Origin: LMUY01 sp964246185
Lineage (GTDB): Bacteria; Pseudomonadota; Alphaproteobacteria; Acetobacterales; Acetobacteraceae
DNA: 6,532 bases
Assembly: GCA_964246185.1 (NCBI GenBank)
Contig: CAXTPP010000167.1
Location: forward strand, 1-6,532
Reading direction: 5' to 3'
The translations under genes were made by a program, and so were the position numbers. Under the pieces are notes generated by a model that did not search any database, had not been told where the DNA came from, and saw only the letters and a program-made list of their open reading frames with translations. This document shows positions 1-4,966 of the stretch, one piece after another. Numbering within the stretch: the first letter of the stretch is position 1; each line of letters begins with the position of its first letter.

Positions 1-81
1 GCCTGAAGGAGGCAATCGGAACCTTGAGGCCACTCCGCCCAGACCCGCCAAAGGCAGAGCCTCTGGCCTTGCTTGCTTAAC
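1..81. repeat. Intergenic palindromic repeat, copy 1 (internally shortened, left end outside the window)
   Basis: Bases 1-51 match 2350-2400 with one difference (A for C at base 6), and bases 52-83 match 2472-2503 with two differences. Relative to copy 2, 71 bp (2401-2471) are absent. The shortened copy keeps one hairpin, CCAAAGGC (48-55), loop AGA, GCCTCTGG (59-66), with one mismatch. It looks like the left arm of one copy-2 hairpin joined to the right arm of another. The match ends around 81-83, just upstream of the promoter of the operon. No long reading frame belongs to it, so it is best seen as a non-autonomous, REP- or MITE-like dispersed element. The upstream boundary and any target duplication lie outside the window. 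Confidence 0.85.
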
Positions 82-100
82 GGTCATCCGCAAGGACCGT
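80..100. promoter_or_regulatory. Dyad ACGGTC-N9-GACCGT upstream of the sigma-54 promoter
   Basis: Perfect 6-bp arms (80-85 and 95-100) are separated by 9 bp, with the centre about 45 bp before the predicted transcription start. It could be a protein-binding site or simply a chance hairpin. It does not fit the NtrC consensus (GCAC-N-GTGC type), and sigma-54 activators normally bind further upstream, so the role is unknown. The left arm abuts the end of repeat copy 1. GCAAGGACC (90-98) can also pair imperfectly with GGTCTTGC (117-124), which makes a competing fold possible. Confidence 0.3.
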
Positions 101-109
101 CTGGCGGTG

Positions 110-125
110 TGGCACTGGTCTTGCA
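110..125 (+). promoter_or_regulatory. Sigma-54 (RpoN) promoter of the amide/urea transport operon
   Basis: The sequence TGGCACTGGTCTTGCA matches the sigma-54 consensus TGGCACG-N4-TTGCW at every defined position except the seventh (T for G). The invariant GG (111-112) and GC (123-124) have the required 10-bp spacing. Transcription should start about 12 bp after the GC, near base 136, leaving a leader of roughly 54 nt before the first gene. Sigma-54 promoters need an enhancer-binding activator. For a nitrogen-scavenging operon NtrC is the natural candidate, but no NtrC-type site is evident in the 109 bp available upstream. Confidence 0.85.
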
Positions 126-126
126 A

Positions 127-168
127 GTGACTCGCCAGCTGTGACTCGCCAGCTGCGACTCGCCAGCT
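127..168 (+). repeat. Three tandem 14-bp repeats at the start of the transcript
   Basis: The unit GTGACTCGCCAGCT occurs at 127-140 and 141-154, and again at 155-168 with one change (GCGACTCGCCAGCT). The array starts right after the -12 element of the sigma-54 promoter, and the predicted transcription start falls in the first unit. The copies therefore make up most of the untranslated leader. Copy number could vary by slippage and alter leader length, or the units could be a repeated binding site. Nothing in the sequence decides between these. Confidence 0.9.
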
Positions 169-174
169 GCAAAC

Positions 175-181
175 GGAAGGA
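175..181 (+). promoter_or_regulatory. Ribosome binding site of the binding-protein gene
   Basis: GGAAGGA lies 8 bp before the ATG at 190. It is the clearest Shine-Dalgarno site among the transporter genes and supports this start for the signal-peptide-bearing protein, which normally has to be made in excess of the membrane parts. Confidence 0.75.
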
Positions 182-189
182 ACTAGCCC

Positions 190-1434
190 ATGGCGCTTGT
201 TGACGTCACCCGGCGCGGCGCGCTGCGGTTCGGGGCGGCACTGTCGGCGGGCGCACTGGCCGCCCCCTTCATCTCCCGCATCGCCCGCGCGGCCGACCCG
301 ATCAAGCTCGGCAGCCTGCTGGACGGGTCGGGCGCGATCGGCCTCGAAGGCTCCCGCATGATCCAGACCACGGAATATGCGGTCAGCGTGCTGAACGCGG
401 CGGGCGGGCTGCTGGGCCGGCCGATCCAGCTGATCAACTACGACACCCAATCCTCCATGCAGCTCTACTCGCAGTTCGCCCAGCAGCTGGTCCTGAAGGA
501 CAGGGTGGACGTGATCCAGGGCGGCATCACCTCGGCCTCCCGCGAGGCGATCCGGCCGACGCTGGACCGCTACAAGACGCTGTACTTCTACAACACGCAG
601 TACGAGGGCGGCGTGTGCGACCGCAACGTGTTCTGCACCGGCACCACGCCGGCGCAAACCGTCAACCACGTCGTCGCCTACGGGCTGAAGACCTGGGGCA
701 AGAAGGGCTACATCGTCGCCGCCGACTACAACTATGGCCAGATCACCGCCAAGTGGATGACCAAGTTCGTCCAGGACGGCGGCGGCAGCATCGCGCAGAC
801 CGACTTCTTCCCGCTCGACGTGACCAACTTCTCGTCCGCCATCAGCCGCATCCAGCAAGCCTCGCCGGACTTCGTGCTGTCCGCCCTGGTCGGCGCAAAC
901 CACTCCGGCTTCTACCGCCAGTGGGATGCCGCCGGGATGAAGCCGAAGATCCCGATGGGCTCCACCGTGTTCGGCCTCGGCGACGAGCTGACCAGCATGG
1001 ACCCGTCCACCACCGACGGCATCGTCACCAGCTTCGGCTGGTACAACGACCTCGACACGCCGGCCAGCAACGGCTTCGTACACGGCATGCAGGCCAAGTT
1101 CGGCGCCGGCGTGACGGACCTCGGAGAGCTGGATTCCGCCACCTACGAGGGCATCATGCTGTGGGCCGAGGGCGTCAGGAAGGCCGGCTCCGTCGAGCAG
1201 TCCAAGGTGATCGCCGCCATGGAATCCGGCATCAGCATCGAAGGCCCGTCCGGCAAGGTGGCCATGGACCCGGCGACCCACCACACCGTCCGCAACGCCT
1301 ATCTCGCGCAGCCAAACAACCGCAAATGGCAGATCATGGCGACCTACCCGGACCAGTTCCCCGGCGACACCGGCGGCGCGTGCGACTTGCTCAAAGCCCC
1401 CACGACCAACAAGCAGTTCGTCCCAAGCATCTAG
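190..1434 (+). CDS. ABC transporter substrate-binding protein, urea/short-chain amide type (UrtA/FmdD/AmiC-like)
   Basis: This 414-residue protein is predicted to be the periplasmic receptor of the importer encoded downstream. Residues 1-34 form a leader with twin arginines (TRRGALRFG, 7-15), a hydrophobic stretch and an ARA-AD cleavage site near 34/35, so Tat export is plausible. The mature part is a type 1 periplasmic binding fold: AADPIKLGSLLDGSGAIG (34-51), the hinge/ligand segment GGITSASREA (111-120), and YNTQYEGGVCDRNVFCTG (134-151), which strongly recalls the YPVQYEG...NVFYTGATP region of UrtA and FmdD. The late segment with HHTVRNAYL also fits that group. Length is normal. C143 and C149 could form a disulfide. 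The family binds urea, formamide, acetamide and similar small amides; amino acids are possible but less likely given the amidase downstream. The start is fixed by a good ribosome binding site and an intact leader. Confidence 0.9.
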   Translation: MALVDVTRRGALRFGAALSAGALAAPFISRIARAADPIKLGSLLDGSGAIGLEGSRMIQTTEYAVSVLNAAGGLLGRPIQLINYDTQSSMQLYSQFAQQLVLKDRVDVIQGGITSASREAIRPTLDRYKTLYFYNTQYEGGVCDRNVFCTGTTPAQTVNHVVAYGLKTWGKKGYIVAADYNYGQITAKWMTKFVQDGGGSIAQTDFFPLDVTNFSSAISRIQQASPDFVLSALVGANHSGFYRQWDAAGMKPKIPMGSTVFGLGDELTSMDPSTTDGIVTSFGWYNDLDTPASNGFVHGMQAKFGAGVTDLGELDSATYEGIMLWAEGVRKAGSVEQSKVIAAMESGISIEGPSGKVAMDPATHHTVRNAYLAQPNNRKWQIMATYPDQFPGDTGGACDLLKAPTTNKQFVPSI

Positions 1435-1442
1435 CCCCCGCC

Positions 1443-2309
1443 ATGGACCTCGGCGGGCTGCTCGCCTTCAACGTGCTGACCGGCATCGCCACGCTGGTGC
1501 TGATCACGCTCGGCCTGGGCGTGATCTACGGCATGATGCGCATCATCAACCTGGCCCACGGCGAGTTCATGATGCTGGGCGCCTACACCGCCGTCACCGC
1601 CACGCAGGCCGGGGTGAACATCTGGCTCGCCATGCTGCTGCTGCCGCCGCTGGTGGTGGGGCTGGTCGGCCTGGTGCTGGAGCGCACCCTGATCCGCTTC
1701 CTGTACGGCCGCATCATCGACACCATGCTCGCCACCTGGGGCGTCAGCCTCGCGCTGATCGGGCTGATGACGACCCTGTTCGGCAACGTCGTGCGCGCCG
1801 TCCCCGTGCCGGTCGGCGGCTTCGGCATCGGGCGTTACGGCGCCAGCCTGTACGGCGTGGTGATCGTATGCGTGGCGCTCGCCGGGCTGGCCGGCATGCT
1901 GCTGCTGCTGCGCGCCACCAGGTTCGGCCTGGTGCTGCGCGCCACCATGCAGAACCCCGCCATGGCGGCGGCCCTCGGCGTCTCGCCGCCCACCATCTAC
2001 ATGGCGGCGTTCGCGCTCGGCTCGGCGCTGGCCGGGCTGGCCGGCGGCGTGCTGGCGCCGATCTCCGGCATCTCGCCGGGCATGGGAGCCGCCTACATCG
2101 CCCGCGCGTTCATCACCGTGCTGGGCGGCGGGCCGGCCATCATCACCGGCACCGGCCTGGCCTCCACCCTGTTCGGGTTGGTCAACGAGCTGGTGTCGTT
2201 CCAGACCACGCCCATCATCGGCGACGTGGCGCTGCTGGCAGCCGCCATCGTGATGATCCGCATCCTGCCGCAGGGCATCACCGGGCGCTTCCTGCGGAGG
2301 AGCTTGTGA
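1443..2309 (+). CDS. urtB: ABC transporter permease, LivH/UrtB type
   Basis: A 288-residue integral membrane protein, one of the two channel-forming permeases of the importer. Hydrophobic helices run through almost the whole chain. GMMRIINLAHGEFMMLGAY (30-48) is the N-terminal hallmark of LivH/UrtB proteins. ATRFGLVLRATMQNPAMAAALGV (158-180) is the cytoplasmic EAA-like loop that couples to the ATPases, and FITVLGGGPAIITGTGLAS (223-241) is a conserved late segment. It lacks the long N-terminal extension found in some urea UrtB proteins. The chosen ATG lies 8 bp after the stop of the binding-protein gene. There is no clear Shine-Dalgarno site, so translation probably follows on from the gene before. 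The frame stays open upstream to base 615, but that part is an arginine-rich shadow of the preceding gene. Its TGA overlaps an ATG (TGATG, 2307-2311), the probable original start of the next permease gene. Confidence 0.92.
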   Translation: MDLGGLLAFNVLTGIATLVLITLGLGVIYGMMRIINLAHGEFMMLGAYTAVTATQAGVNIWLAMLLLPPLVVGLVGLVLERTLIRFLYGRIIDTMLATWGVSLALIGLMTTLFGNVVRAVPVPVGGFGIGRYGASLYGVVIVCVALAGLAGMLLLLRATRFGLVLRATMQNPAMAAALGVSPPTIYMAAFALGSALAGLAGGVLAPISGISPGMGAAYIARAFITVLGGGPAIITGTGLASTLFGLVNELVSFQTTPIIGDVALLAAAIVMIRILPQGITGRFLRRSL

Positions 2310-2317
2310 TGCAGCAA

Positions 2318-2324
2318 GGCTGGG
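2318..2324 (+). repeat. Left copy of 7-bp direct repeat GGCTGGG (candidate target-site duplication)
   Basis: GGCTGGG here, as codons Gly-Trp-G of the frame starting at 2309, recurs at 2502-2508 in the same codon phase of the present urtC. The two copies bracket the repeat element, as expected if insertion duplicated 7 bp of target. Confidence 0.6.
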
Positions 2325-2501
2325 CTCCCCCTCCGTGCCCATTCCAATTGCCTGCAGGAGGCAATCGGAACCTTGAGGCCACTCCGCCCAGACCCGCCAA
2401 GGGCCGTGGGCCTTTGGAGACCGTTCTATTAAGAAAAAGGATTCCAAAGGCGAGCCTTTGGCGGAGTCCAGAGGCAGAGCCTCTGGCCTTGCTTGTTTGA
2501 C
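2325..2501. mobile_element. Palindromic repeat element, copy 2, inserted at the 5' end of urtC
   Basis: This 177-bp stretch between the GGCTGGG direct repeats contains the full counterpart of repeat copy 1 (2350-2400 and 2472-2501) plus 71 bp missing there. It folds into four candidate hairpins. These are 2342-2353 with 2359-2370 (12-bp arms, one mismatch), 2397-2405 with 2409-2417 (9 bp including one G-U pair in RNA), 2444-2451 with 2454-2461 (8 bp, perfect) and 2468-2475 with 2479-2486 (8 bp, perfect, loop AGA). It is less GC-rich in part, with the A-rich run AAGAAAAAGG (2431-2440), unlike its surroundings. It encodes no transposase, so it would be a non-autonomous MITE-like or REP-like element. 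An 8-bp inverted pair, AGCAAGGC (2313-2320) and GCCTTGCT (2486-2493), offers slightly different possible ends. Confidence 0.75.
2444..2486 (+). other. Twin perfect hairpins inside repeat copy 2
   Basis: CCAAAGGC-GA-GCCTTTGG (2444-2461) and CCAGAGGC-AGA-GCCTCTGG (2468-2486) sit six bases apart and have nearly the same stem sequence. They end 6 bases before the TTG start of urtC. In RNA they could slow ribosomes, protect the upstream message from 3' nucleases, or act as a weak attenuator. The following CCTTGCTTGTTTGAC is not a proper U-tract, so a strong terminator is not supported. Confidence 0.5.
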
Positions 2502-3521
2502 GGCTGGGGCGGGTTCGCCGCCACCCTCGCCGCCGGGCTGCTGCTGCTGTTCGGGCTGCCACAGGTGCTGGACCTGTTCGGCATCGTGCAGGTGACGGTG
2601 TTCGCCGCCATGGCCATGTTCGCGCTCAGCCAAGGCTTCCTGTGGGGCTACGGCGGCATCATGTCGTTCGGCCAGGCGGCGTTCCTCGGCATCGGCGGAT
2701 ACGCCTACGCGGTGGCCGCCATCAACCTCGGCGACAGCACGCTGCCGGTGGTGATCGCGGTCGCGGCGCCCATGCTGTTCGCGGGCCTGCTCGGCTACTT
2801 CATGTTCTACGGCCGCATCAGCGACGCCTACATCGGCGTCATCACCCTGACCGTGTCCGTCATCCTGTTCGAGCTGGTGAACTCCACCTCTGGCAACGCC
2901 TACCACATCGGCAGCGCCCAGCTCGGCGGCTTCAACGGCATCCCGGGCGTGCCGCCGCTCAACATGCCCGGCGATGCCTCCAGCCCGCTGGACCCGGCGC
3001 AGACCTGGTACGCGTCGATGGGCTCGCTGATCGGGGTCTATGTGCTGCTGCGCGGCATCCTGGCCAGCCGGTTCGGCCGCGTCGTCGTCGCCATCCGCGA
3101 GAACGAGACGCGCGCCATGCTGCTCGGCTACGACCCGCGGCTTTATAAGCTGCTCACGTTCATGATCGCGGCCGGGGTGGGCGGGCTGGCGGGCTGCCTG
3201 TTCACCAACTGGGGCGGCTTCATCAGCCCCACCGTGTTCGGCCTCACCATGTCGGCGCAGGTCATCATCTACGTGCTGGTCGGCGGCCTGGGCACGCTGG
3301 TCGGCCCCATGCTCGGCGCGGTCGGCATCCAGTACCTCATCATCCTCGCCGGGTCGCAGGGCACGGTGGATTCCAACCTCGGCCTGGGCGTGGTGCTGGT
3401 GGCGTTCGTGCTGCTGGTGCCGCAGGGCGTGGCGCCGGTCATCCGCGACAGGCTGCTGACGCTGCGCCGGGCCGCGCCGCCGGGCCGCGCCGCCGCCGAG
3501 ATCGCGGAAGCGCCCCGATGA
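2493..3521 (+). CDS. urtC: ABC transporter permease, LivM/UrtC type, with a TTG start supplied by an inserted repeat
   Basis: The second permease of the importer, 342 residues. GYGGIMSFGQAAFLGIGGY (52-70) is the LivM/UrtC hallmark. RFGRVVVAIRENETRAMLLG (193-212) is the coupling loop that contacts the ATPases, followed by helices and the conserved VGGLGTLVGPMLGA segment. The frame is intact to its stop, and the length is normal for the family. TTG at 2493 is the only ATG, GTG or TTG start in frame before the first membrane helix, because an in-frame TAA lies at 2430-2432. No good Shine-Dalgarno site is present; the purines of GGCAGAG (2473-2479) are 13 bases away and lie in a hairpin. The start lies in the end of repeat copy 2 and overlaps the stop of the 2309-2500 frame, so coupled reinitiation is likely. 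Its stop overlaps the next gene by 4 bp (ATGA). Confidence 0.9.
   Translation: MFDGWGGFAATLAAGLLLLFGLPQVLDLFGIVQVTVFAAMAMFALSQGFLWGYGGIMSFGQAAFLGIGGYAYAVAAINLGDSTLPVVIAVAAPMLFAGLLGYFMFYGRISDAYIGVITLTVSVILFELVNSTSGNAYHIGSAQLGGFNGIPGVPPLNMPGDASSPLDPAQTWYASMGSLIGVYVLLRGILASRFGRVVVAIRENETRAMLLGYDPRLYKLLTFMIAAGVGGLAGCLFTNWGGFISPTVFGLTMSAQVIIYVLVGGLGTLVGPMLGAVGIQYLIILAGSQGTVDSNLGLGVVLVAFVLLVPQGVAPVIRDRLLTLRRAAPPGRAAAEIAEAPR
2502..2508 (+). repeat. Right copy of 7-bp direct repeat GGCTGGG (candidate target-site duplication)
   Basis: It lies directly after the end of repeat copy 2 and encodes Gly4-Trp5 of the present UrtC. It is the partner of 2318-2324. Its first two bases (GG) also follow copy 1 at 82-83, so the exact junction is uncertain by about 2 bp. 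Confidence 0.6.
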
Positions 3522-4249
3522 ACGCCCAGGGGATTATCCCGCTGCTGGAGGCGCGCGGAATCACCATGCGCTTCGGCGGCGTCACCGCGGTGCAGTCGGT
3601 GGACCTCACGCTGGGCGAGGCGGAGCTGCGCTGCCTGATTGGCCCCAACGGCGCGGGCAAGAGCACCTTCTTCAAGATACTGACCGGCCAGCTGCGCCCC
3701 ACGGAAGGCACTGTGCTGTTCCGCGGCCAGGACGTGACCGGCGCCAACCCGCACGAGATCGCCCGGCTCGGCGTCGGCATCAAGACGCAGATCCCCAACG
3801 TGTTCAATGGCCTGTCGGTGCGGGAGAACGTGTTCATCGGCGCCGCCCGGCAGCGCTCCGCCCGGCAGGCGCGGCAGGTGGTGGACCGCACCCTGGCCCG
3901 GCTGCAACTGGGCGGCATCGCGGACCGCATGGTGGGGCAGCTCGCGCACGGCCAGCGCCAATGGGTGGAAATGGCGGCCGTGCTGGCGCAGGAGCCGCAG
4001 CTGATCCTGCTGGACGAGCCGGCCGCCGGCATGAACCACGCCGAGGTGGCGCGCACCGCCGAGCTGATCCGCGAGATCAACCGCACCCAGGCGCTGGTGG
4101 TGGTGGAGCACGACATGCAGTTCATCCGCATGATCGCCAGCACCGTGACCGTGTTCAACCAGGGCGCGGTGCTGATGGAGGACGACGTGGGCCGCGTGCT
4201 GGCCGACCAGCGCGTGCGGGACGTGTACCTCGGCAAGCAAGCGGCATGA
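3518..4249 (+). CDS. urtD: ABC transporter ATP-binding protein, UrtD type
   Basis: A 243-residue cytoplasmic ATPase that would form a dimer with the UrtE-type subunit and power uptake. All motifs are intact: Walker A GPNGAGKS (42-49), Q-loop Q91 in IKTQIPNVF, signature LAHGQ (142-146), Walker B LILLDEP (162-168) and switch histidine H198 in VVVEHDM. The signature reads HGQ.QW rather than the usual SGGQ, followed by AAGMNHAE. Together these are characteristic of UrtD and separate it from LivG. The ATG overlaps the urtC stop (ATGA, 3518-3521), and GGAAG at 3506-3510 can serve as ribosome binding site. Its own stop again overlaps the next start by 4 bp, so the ATPases should be made in matched amounts. 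Confidence 0.93.
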   Translation: MNAQGIIPLLEARGITMRFGGVTAVQSVDLTLGEAELRCLIGPNGAGKSTFFKILTGQLRPTEGTVLFRGQDVTGANPHEIARLGVGIKTQIPNVFNGLSVRENVFIGAARQRSARQARQVVDRTLARLQLGGIADRMVGQLAHGQRQWVEMAAVLAQEPQLILLDEPAAGMNHAEVARTAELIREINRTQALVVVEHDMQFIRMIASTVTVFNQGAVLMEDDVGRVLADQRVRDVYLGKQAA

Positions 4250-4950
4250 CGCTCCTCCGCGTGACGGGGCTGCGTTCCGGCTACGGGCGCATCCCCATCC
4301 TGGCCGGCGTCACGCTCGCCGCGGCGGAGGGCGAGGTGGTGGGCATCCTCGGCCATAACGGCATGGGCAAGACCACCCTGCTGCGCACGCTGATGGGCTA
4401 CTTGCCCGCCACGTCCGGCCAGGTGCAGTTCGCTGGGCGCGACATCACCCGGCTGACCCCCACCGCCCGCGCGCGCCTGGGCATCGGCTACGTGCCGCAG
4501 GGCCGCGAGATCTTCGCCACGCTGACGGTCGCCGAGAACCTGCGCATGGGCTGCCTGCGCCGCACGGACGCCAGGCAGGCCATCGCCGCCATCCTGCAGG
4601 ACTTCCCCCGCCTGACCCGGCTGCTCGACCGGGCCGGCGGCGCGCTGTCCGGCGGCGAGCAGCAGCTGCTCGCCCTGGCGCGCTGCCTATGCGGCGAGCC
4701 GCGGCTGATCCTGCTGGACGAGCCGACCGAGGGCATCCAGCCCTCTATCATCGAGGAGATGATCGAGACGCTGCTGGCGGTGCGCCGCCGCCGGGCGGTG
4801 ACGATCCTGCTGGTGGAGCAGAACCTCAGCTTCATCGCCTCGCTGTCCGAGCGCGTCCTCATCCTGCAGAAAGGCGAGGTGACGCGGGAGGTCCCGCCGG
4901 AGATCGTGCGCGACCGAGAGACGATGGGCGAGTTCGTAGGGATGGCCTAA
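4246..4950 (+). CDS. urtE: ABC transporter ATP-binding protein, UrtE type
   Basis: A 234-residue ATPase, partner of the UrtD-type subunit. Motifs: Walker A GHNGMGKT (36-43), Q-loop Q85 in YVPQGREIF, signature LSGGEQQ (134-140) and Walker B LILLDEP (154-160). The segment TEGIQPSIIEEM (161-172) is the recognised UrtE-type hallmark. The switch position is Gln192 (VEQNL) instead of His, which is normal for the LivF/UrtE family and not a defect. The ATG at 4246 overlaps the urtD stop by 4 bp. The frame is open upstream to 3961, but that part is a shadow of urtD and lacks ATPase sequence. The length fits the family. The amidase gene follows after 16 bp. Confidence 0.93.
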   Translation: MTLLRVTGLRSGYGRIPILAGVTLAAAEGEVVGILGHNGMGKTTLLRTLMGYLPATSGQVQFAGRDITRLTPTARARLGIGYVPQGREIFATLTVAENLRMGCLRRTDARQAIAAILQDFPRLTRLLDRAGGALSGGEQQLLALARCLCGEPRLILLDEPTEGIQPSIIEEMIETLLAVRRRRAVTILLVEQNLSFIASLSERVLILQKGEVTREVPPEIVRDRETMGEFVGMA

Positions 4951-4966
4951 CCAAGGGAGCCAGGGC

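Larger units (their letters stand above)
2309..2500 (+). other. Remnant 5' end of urtC reading through the inserted repeat (63-codon ORF)
   Basis: The ATG at 2309 overlaps the urtB stop (TGATG) and starts MQQGW, then reads through the whole repeat element without a stop, ending at TGA 2498-2500. Only the first five or so codons look like original gene; the rest (for example NRNLEATPPRPAKG and IPKASLWRSPEAEP) is translated repeat and is not expected to fold into a known domain. The stop overlaps the TTG start of the present urtC (TTGTTTGA, 2493-2500). Ribosomes leaving urtB could translate this peptide and restart at the TTG. Whether the peptide is made or is stable cannot be told from the sequence. 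Confidence 0.55.

Noticed and set aside
127..168. CRISPR array
   Set aside because: The units are 14 bp, directly adjacent without spacers, and no cas genes are near.
615..1442. An upstream extension of the UrtB frame into the binding-protein gene
   Set aside because: The translated extension is an Arg/His/Pro-rich out-of-frame copy of the binding-protein gene. UrtB homology begins at the ATG at 1443.
2429..2443. Frameshifting on the A-rich run AAGAAAAAGG to join the 2309 frame with urtC
   Set aside because: The frames differ by +1, and a +1 shift or loss of one A would be needed. Five A residues are a poor slippage site, and the stop-start overlap at 2493-2500 explains expression more simply. 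It is not fully excluded.
2302..2496. Alternative direct repeat GCTTGT (2302-2307 and 2491-2496) as the target duplication of the element
   Set aside because: Copy 1 shares sequence past this point (through AC or ACGG), so GCTTGT at 2491 belongs to the element. Excising at GCTTGT would also remove the urtB stop and fuse the two permease frames.
2468..2500. Intrinsic terminator between urtB and urtC
   Set aside because: The hairpin is perfect, but the bases after it (CCTTGCTTGTTTGAC) do not form a U-tract, and a strong terminator would silence three required transporter genes.
1431..2906. A 491-codon open frame on the minus strand across both permease genes
   Set aside because: Its composition is extremely rich in His, Gln, Gly and Ala, typical of the reverse complement of GC-rich coding DNA. 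It covers two permeases with clear family motifs and shows no domain of its own.
4817..4828. Missing switch histidine in the UrtE-type ATPase (Gln192)
   Set aside because: Gln at this position is usual in the LivF/UrtE family, so it is not a sign of inactivity.
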